DNA of 9,107 nt, taken from the NCBI GenBank assembly GCA_900754605.1, contig CAAEDK010000141.1:1-9107 (forward strand), in the 5' to 3' direction. The notes under the pieces were generated by a model. It saw nothing but the letters and a program-made list of their open reading frames with translations, was not told the DNA's origin and searched no databases. The translations under genes and the position numbers were made by a program. Below are positions 6,326 through 9,107 of this stretch, piece after piece. Source of the DNA: an uncultured Oscillospiraceae bacterium (GTDB lineage: Bacteria > Bacillota_A > Clostridia > Oscillospirales > Oscillospiraceae). How positions within the stretch are numbered: position 1 is the first letter of the stretch; each line of letters begins with the position of its first letter.

Positions 6326-6360
6326 AATCCCGGGAATCTCAAGGATTCCCGGGATTTTTT
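6326..6360 (+). terminator. Rho-independent terminator of rplM-rpsI
   Basis: A perfect 13-bp stem (AATCCCGGGAATC / GATTCCCGGGATT) with a TCAAG loop runs into a T-run ending at 6360. Confidence 0.95.
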
Positions 6361-6457
6361 ATATTGTTGAAACATGCAAACGGTCTGTTCTTTGTTGTGG
6401 TATGCCCATACGAAACTAGGTAAGAAGTTCGACTTACAGGATGGCAGCATTTGAGAC

Positions 6458-6502
6458 AAAAAAGCGTGCGGAACGGCTGAGCCGTTCTGCACGCTTTTGC
6501 TT
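6458..6502. terminator. Bidirectional terminator between rpsI and cas2
   Basis: A long hairpin (AAAAGCGTGC-G-GAACGGC, TGA loop, GCCGTTC-T-GCACGCTTTT, 6460-6498) has six A at its left side, giving TTTTTT on the minus strand. It best serves cas1-cas2, which end at 6557, and would also stop plus-strand read-through by its weaker TTTTGCTT. The DNA between the rpsI terminator and this hairpin (6361-6457) shows nothing recognisable. Confidence 0.85.
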
Positions 6503-6556
6503 GCTTGAACGCCAGATCAGGCATCTTCAAACGAATAAACAATGGAACTACAAAAT

Positions 6557-6901
6557 CTATTCGTCCAGTAAATTAAGCTTCAAGGAAAATCCGGGAAGAT
6601 CTCCCTTATCCTCACCGATAGCATCCTGATTGGAAACTGTGACAAGTTGGATCCCTTCAAAATCCGTCACACACCGTTTCGGATCTCCTTGCACCCGCAT
6701 TTCAAATCCCTGCTCTGTCGGAGCAGAAAATGCCATAACCGCACCAACAGCACGGTCTGTGCTGCAAATTCGTTCCCATAACAACTCTCGGATCCGCACA
6801 TTCACTCGTCCAACGAACACGCCTGGTTTCAGTTCCAAAAACCACCTTTTGAGTTCTCCACGAACATTTTCTGGTGCACCGTCCATGACAATGACCGTCA
6901 T
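6557..6901 (-). CDS. cas2: CRISPR-associated Cas2, type I-E (Cas2e)
   Basis: A 114-residue protein of the I-E Cas2 subfamily. Cas2 is the dimeric centre of the Cas1-Cas2 integrase that inserts spacers into the array. Subfamily marks include the opening MTVIVMDGAPENVRGELKRW, then LEL.PGVFVG.V..R.RELLWE near residues 22-44, which is the I-E form rather than the common ferredoxin-like Cas2 with an N-terminal D-YD motif. In the centre come AVMAFSAPTEQGFEMR.QGDP. The C-terminal tail (85-114) is of the usual length for I-E, where it contacts Cas1. It overlaps cas1 by 4 bp (ATGA, 6898-6901), implying translational coupling, with a GAGGTG site inside the end of cas1. It is intact in this window. Confidence 0.95.
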   Translation of the reverse strand: MTVIVMDGAPENVRGELKRWFLELKPGVFVGRVNVRIRELLWERICSTDRAVGAVMAFSAPTEQGFEMRVQGDPKRCVTDFEGIQLVTVSNQDAIGEDKGDLPGFSLKLNLLDE

Positions 6902-7830
6902 TTTGTCACCTCATTGCCCGCATAATTCTTTCCTCCAGATGCTGTATCCATTTTATCATCCCAAAGTGTTCCAACTCGCGCCCCATTGTCCTGTTCTTCC
7001 TCGCTCTCTTCCTGCAGAATCCATGTCAGGTCACGGGCGATACGGGACAAAATGTGGGCATTTGCAAAATATGCTCTGCATTTCATCCGAATCAGCTTCT
7101 TCTGGTCATTCCCAGACGTTAATTCTCGGACCGCTTCAAAAGCAGCCGGAATCGTAGTCTCCACTTTGTAGAGATCTGCCACATCGTAGACAAAGGAGAG
7201 CTGTTTCCCCGTATGGATAAAACCAAGCCCCGGTGAATATCCCAGTGATACCACTGCAGCGTGGCACAAACCGTACAGCAGAGCGTTGGCCTCAGACAAT
7301 GCCTGATTGATCGGGTCAGCCTGATCCCATTCCTCCCCCTTGTAGGATCTCTTTTTCCATCGTACCCCTGTCGTTTTCGCTGCCAGCTCATAGGCTTTTC
7401 GAACTCTGATTCCCTCCATGCCGCGCAACTGCTGAAGAGTTAGGCCATCGGTCTTCATCTTGGAAAATCGAATCTGATACATCCGCTTTGCAGTTTCCAA
7501 ATGTCTCTCCTGATCCATGCATGCCTTTGCCTGGATCAACAGATTTTTTGCACTTCTGGTTTCTCCGATCCCAGCCGCATAAAATCGCTCTCCATGCTCC
7601 CCACACCAGATGGCCATACATCCATTTTCACAGATCGCCCGGATCGCCGCGTGAGTCACACTGGTCCCCGGCCCCAGCAAAAGACAGGTCATTGCTGCGA
7701 TGGGGATTGGCGTCCTGCCCGCTTTCTGAATGGCAACGATCGCTGTATCATTTTGCTCAATCACCGCATGTTCGAGGTACAAATAGCTGATGCTGTCTCC
7801 CAGCTTAGGAAGTTCCTGCAAATTTTTCAT
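6898..7830 (-). CDS. cas1: CRISPR-associated Cas1 integrase, type I-E (Cas1e)
   Basis: A 310-residue Cas1 of the I-E subtype, the metal-dependent nuclease/integrase that joins new spacers to the leader-proximal repeat. The catalytic set is complete: E139 in GMEGIRVR, H206 in GFIHTGKQLSF, and D216 and D219 in VYDVADLYK, each matching E. coli Cas1 E141, H208, D218 and D221 with a shift of two. DPINQALSEANALLYG (172-187) is also typical. The start at 7830 (MKNLQEL) is chosen for AGGAGG upstream; an in-frame ATG at 7869 overlaps a decayed CRISPR repeat and is unlikely. No clear promoter lies in the roughly 25 bp between that repeat and the ribosome binding site, so transcription may come through the array. 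No Cascade or cas3 gene adjoins it. Confidence 0.96.
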   Translation of the reverse strand: MKNLQELPKLGDSISYLYLEHAVIEQNDTAIVAIQKAGRTPIPIAAMTCLLLGPGTSVTHAAIRAICENGCMAIWCGEHGERFYAAGIGETRSAKNLLIQAKACMDQERHLETAKRMYQIRFSKMKTDGLTLQQLRGMEGIRVRKAYELAAKTTGVRWKKRSYKGEEWDQADPINQALSEANALLYGLCHAAVVSLGYSPGLGFIHTGKQLSFVYDVADLYKVETTIPAAFEAVRELTSGNDQKKLIRMKCRAYFANAHILSRIARDLTWILQEESEEEQDNGARVGTLWDDKMDTASGGKNYAGNEVTK

Positions 7831-7853
7831 CTCACACCCCTCCTCTTTTCTCT

Positions 7854-7882
7854 GGAAATCTCCCCACATACGTAGGGTGTGC
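7854..7882 (-). repeat. Decayed tenth CRISPR repeat next to cas1
   Basis: A degenerate copy of the array repeat agrees at about 18 of 29 positions, and at 16 of the last 21 (CCCCAC..ACGT.GGGT). It sits exactly one period (62 bp) before the first clear repeat, leaving a 33-bp 'spacer' at 7883-7915. The spacing makes chance unlikely. It marks the old end of the array. Confidence 0.6.
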
Positions 7883-7915
7883 CTCTGTTCGTATCATTGC
7901 ATGGTGGTCTGTCAC

Positions 7916-8436
7916 CGCTTCATCCCCACGTACATGGGGTTTACGGCTTTGACAGCCGCGTGGAATGGTGCGCCTGCGGTTCATCCCCACGCACGTGGGG
8001 TTTACTTCAGGATCGGTAGAAACCACACGGGGAACGTACGGTTCATCCCCACGCACGTGGGGTTTACCTCTCCTCCCAGCACATGGCCCCGGCGTTTTTC
8101 GGTTCATCCCCACGCACGTGGGGTTTACGGCCAGCCCTCCGTTGACCTGCTCCTGAAACAGCGGTTCATCCCCACGCACGTGGGGTTTACCCAAGAGACA
8201 GGAGAAATCGCCGATTTTGAATCCGGTTCATCCCCACGCACGTGGGGTTTACTGGAACCCTATGAAAAGAGCGGAAAATATCAGCGGTTCATCCCCACGC
8301 ACGTGGGGTTTACTTCTACGTTGATGAAGTCCTCCCTGGTGATACCGGTTCATCCCCACGCACGTGGGGTTTACACATTGAGACCCTCAAATCTCACTTC
8401 GGGGTTACGGTTCATCCCCACGCACGTGGGGTTTAC
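7916..8436 (-). CRISPR. Type I-E CRISPR array, nine 29-bp repeats and eight spacers
   Basis: Repeat on the plus strand: CGGTTCATCCCCACGCACGT then GGGGTTTAC; on the minus strand it begins GTAAACCCC and ends ATGAACCG, the typical I-E form with an 8-nt 5' handle, so the crRNA strand is minus. Repeat starts are 7916, 7977, 8039, 8100, 8162, 8224, 8285, 8346 and 8408. Eight copies are identical; the first (7916-7944) has three changes. Spacers are 7945-7976, 8006-8038, 8068-8099, 8129-8161, 8191-8223, 8253-8284, 8314-8345 and 8375-8407, all 32 or 33 bp and all different. CCCCACG/CGTGGGG forms the Cas6-type hairpin. Decay at the left marks the trailer end; the leader should follow 8436 but is absent. 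Confidence 0.98.
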
Positions 8437-9025
8437 CAAGGCAGGCCGGAGGACTGTGCTCCTTCCATCTCCTGTCCTGAATGTACTCAAAACTGTCTCT
8501 ACCTCCCGTTGGATGTTCCCCTCGCCAGTCAAGGAGGACTCCTCCATGGACCCCGCGGCAGTGTGAAAGCGGCTGTCCACTGTGCTGAAACGGGCCGACT
8601 GCAAAAGACTCCGCTTCCATGATTTACGCCATACTTTCGCCACAGCGTCCCTGGAGCACGGTATGGACGTCAAGACCCTTTCGACCATCATCGGCCATGT
8701 GTCCAGCAGCACTACCCTGAATATCTACGCCCATGTGACGGGCGAGATGCAGAGGACTGCCGCAGCCAAGATCGACCGTGGGATCGTCAAAAGCGAAACC
8801 GCTCAAGAGGTTGACACGGCGCCAAGAAATCCGCCTCCCTCCACCTTCCAGCCCTACAAGGGCCAGCGCCGCAAGCCCGGCACCGGCTGTGTCAGCCCAA
8901 TCAATGACCACCTGTGGGAGGGCCGATACTCCCCTATCGTCAATGGAAAGCGCATGGCCCGCAATATCTACGCCACCACCGAGGAAGAATGTGAAGAAAA
9001 ACTGGCCCAGCTGATCCGGGGATAA
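8437..9025 (+). pseudogene. Truncated tyrosine recombinase (phage/ICE integrase), 5' part lost and in-frame TGA
   Basis: The frame opens directly at the last CRISPR repeat and reads KAGRRTVLLPSPVLNVL, then RWMFPSPVKEDS, DPAAV, a TGA stop at 8564-8566, and on through KRLSTVLKRA. Together these look like the middle and end of an integrase catalytic domain. Three active-site residues remain: R in RFHDLRH (8627-8629), H in IIGH (8696-8698) and the nucleophile Y in LNIYAH (8726-8728). The first catalytic arginine and the whole N-terminal DNA-binding part are missing. After the domain comes a roughly 70-residue tail with GCVSPINDHLWEGRYSP and EECEEKLAQLI, similar to tails on clostridial element integrases. 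TGA probably replaces an arginine codon (CGA). A GTG at 8582 is open to the stop at 9025 but has no ribosome binding site. Not a functional recombinase. Confidence 0.85.
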
Positions 9026-9107
9026 GGTACAATAAGTTTCGCAAATTGAAAAGTATATAAAAGGAGACATGGTTTGCAGAACTCTGGTAGAATGAAGTCG
9101 CGACACA
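9026..9107. other. Window end, no gene supported
   Basis: This AT-richer 82 bp follows the integrase remnant. It contains AAAGGAG and an ATG at 9069, but the spacing is too short and the frame ends after eight codons. A TATAAA-like string lies near 9054. A gene beginning beyond the window is possible. Confidence 0.4.

Noticed and set aside
7831..7915. Leader of the CRISPR array on the cas1 side
   Set aside because: Repeat orientation (ATGAACCG at the 3' end on the minus strand) and repeat decay both make this the trailer end.
7832..8194. Minus-strand open frame with repeated NPTCVGMNR-like peptides
   Set aside because: Again the CRISPR repeat read in frame, not a repeat protein.
7790..8566. 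Plus-strand open frame through the CRISPR array (repeated PTHVGFT-like peptides)
   Set aside because: The repeated peptide is the translated CRISPR repeat; only its last part (after 8436) is meaningful, as integrase remnant.
8582..9025. Stand-alone 147-codon integrase gene from GTG 8582
   Set aside because: No ribosome binding site, and integrase sequence continues upstream of the TGA in the same frame, so it is part of a pseudogene.
9069..9095. Small open frame after AAAGGAG near the right edge
   Set aside because: Eight codons only, and the site is just 2 nt from the ATG.

Overview
The window looks like a chromosomal segment of a moderately GC-rich Gram-positive anaerobe, most likely a Clostridia/Oscillospiraceae-type gut bacterium. 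That placement is an inference. It rests on strong AGGAGG-type ribosome binding sites, consensus sigma-A promoters, a B. subtilis PatA-like aminotransferase, the rplM-rpsI pair, a type I-E CRISPR locus with repeat GTAAACCCC..., and an integrase style that I associate with clostridial mobile elements. No rRNA or tRNA gene was seen.

Bases 1-5177 are ordinary chromosome with every gene on the minus strand. Read in transcription order (right to left) they are: a TtcA-like tRNA thiolase (5177-4407); a CofE-like gamma-glutamyl ligase with its own promoter and a highly structured leader (4223-3519) ending in a strong terminator; an unrecognised zinc-ribbon protein (3391-2279); a decayed acetyltransferase remnant (2178-1996) below a good promoter; a PatA-like PLP aminotransferase (1871-693); and a ThrH-type phosphoserine phosphatase/homoserine phosphotransferase that runs off the left edge (591-1). 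The last two form a plausible amino-acid metabolism pair.

Bases 5178-6360 hold a divergent intergenic region with an imperfect 30-bp tandem repeat, then a textbook promoter (TTGACA-17-TATAAT) driving rplM (L13) and rpsI (S9) on the plus strand. A leader with competing hairpins precedes rplM, and a strong terminator follows rpsI.

Bases 6361-9107 are an accessory island just downstream of rpsI: cas2 and cas1 of type I-E (minus strand, overlapping by 4 bp), then a CRISPR array of nine 29-bp repeats with eight 32-33-bp spacers, plus a tenth decayed repeat next to cas1. By repeat sequence and by repeat decay the array is transcribed on the minus strand, so its leader should lie to the right. No leader is there. 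The array runs straight into the catalytic C-terminal part of a tyrosine recombinase gene on the plus strand, which carries an in-frame stop. No cas3 or Cascade gene is in the window.

The main points to follow up are: (1) the integrase reading frame appears to begin at the last repeat, so the position of the ninth spacer is itself integrase coding sequence, which would fit recombination between a spacer and the element it targeted; (2) an intact-looking adaptation pair with a leaderless array and no adjacent effector; (3) the structured leaders before the CofE-like gene and rplM.
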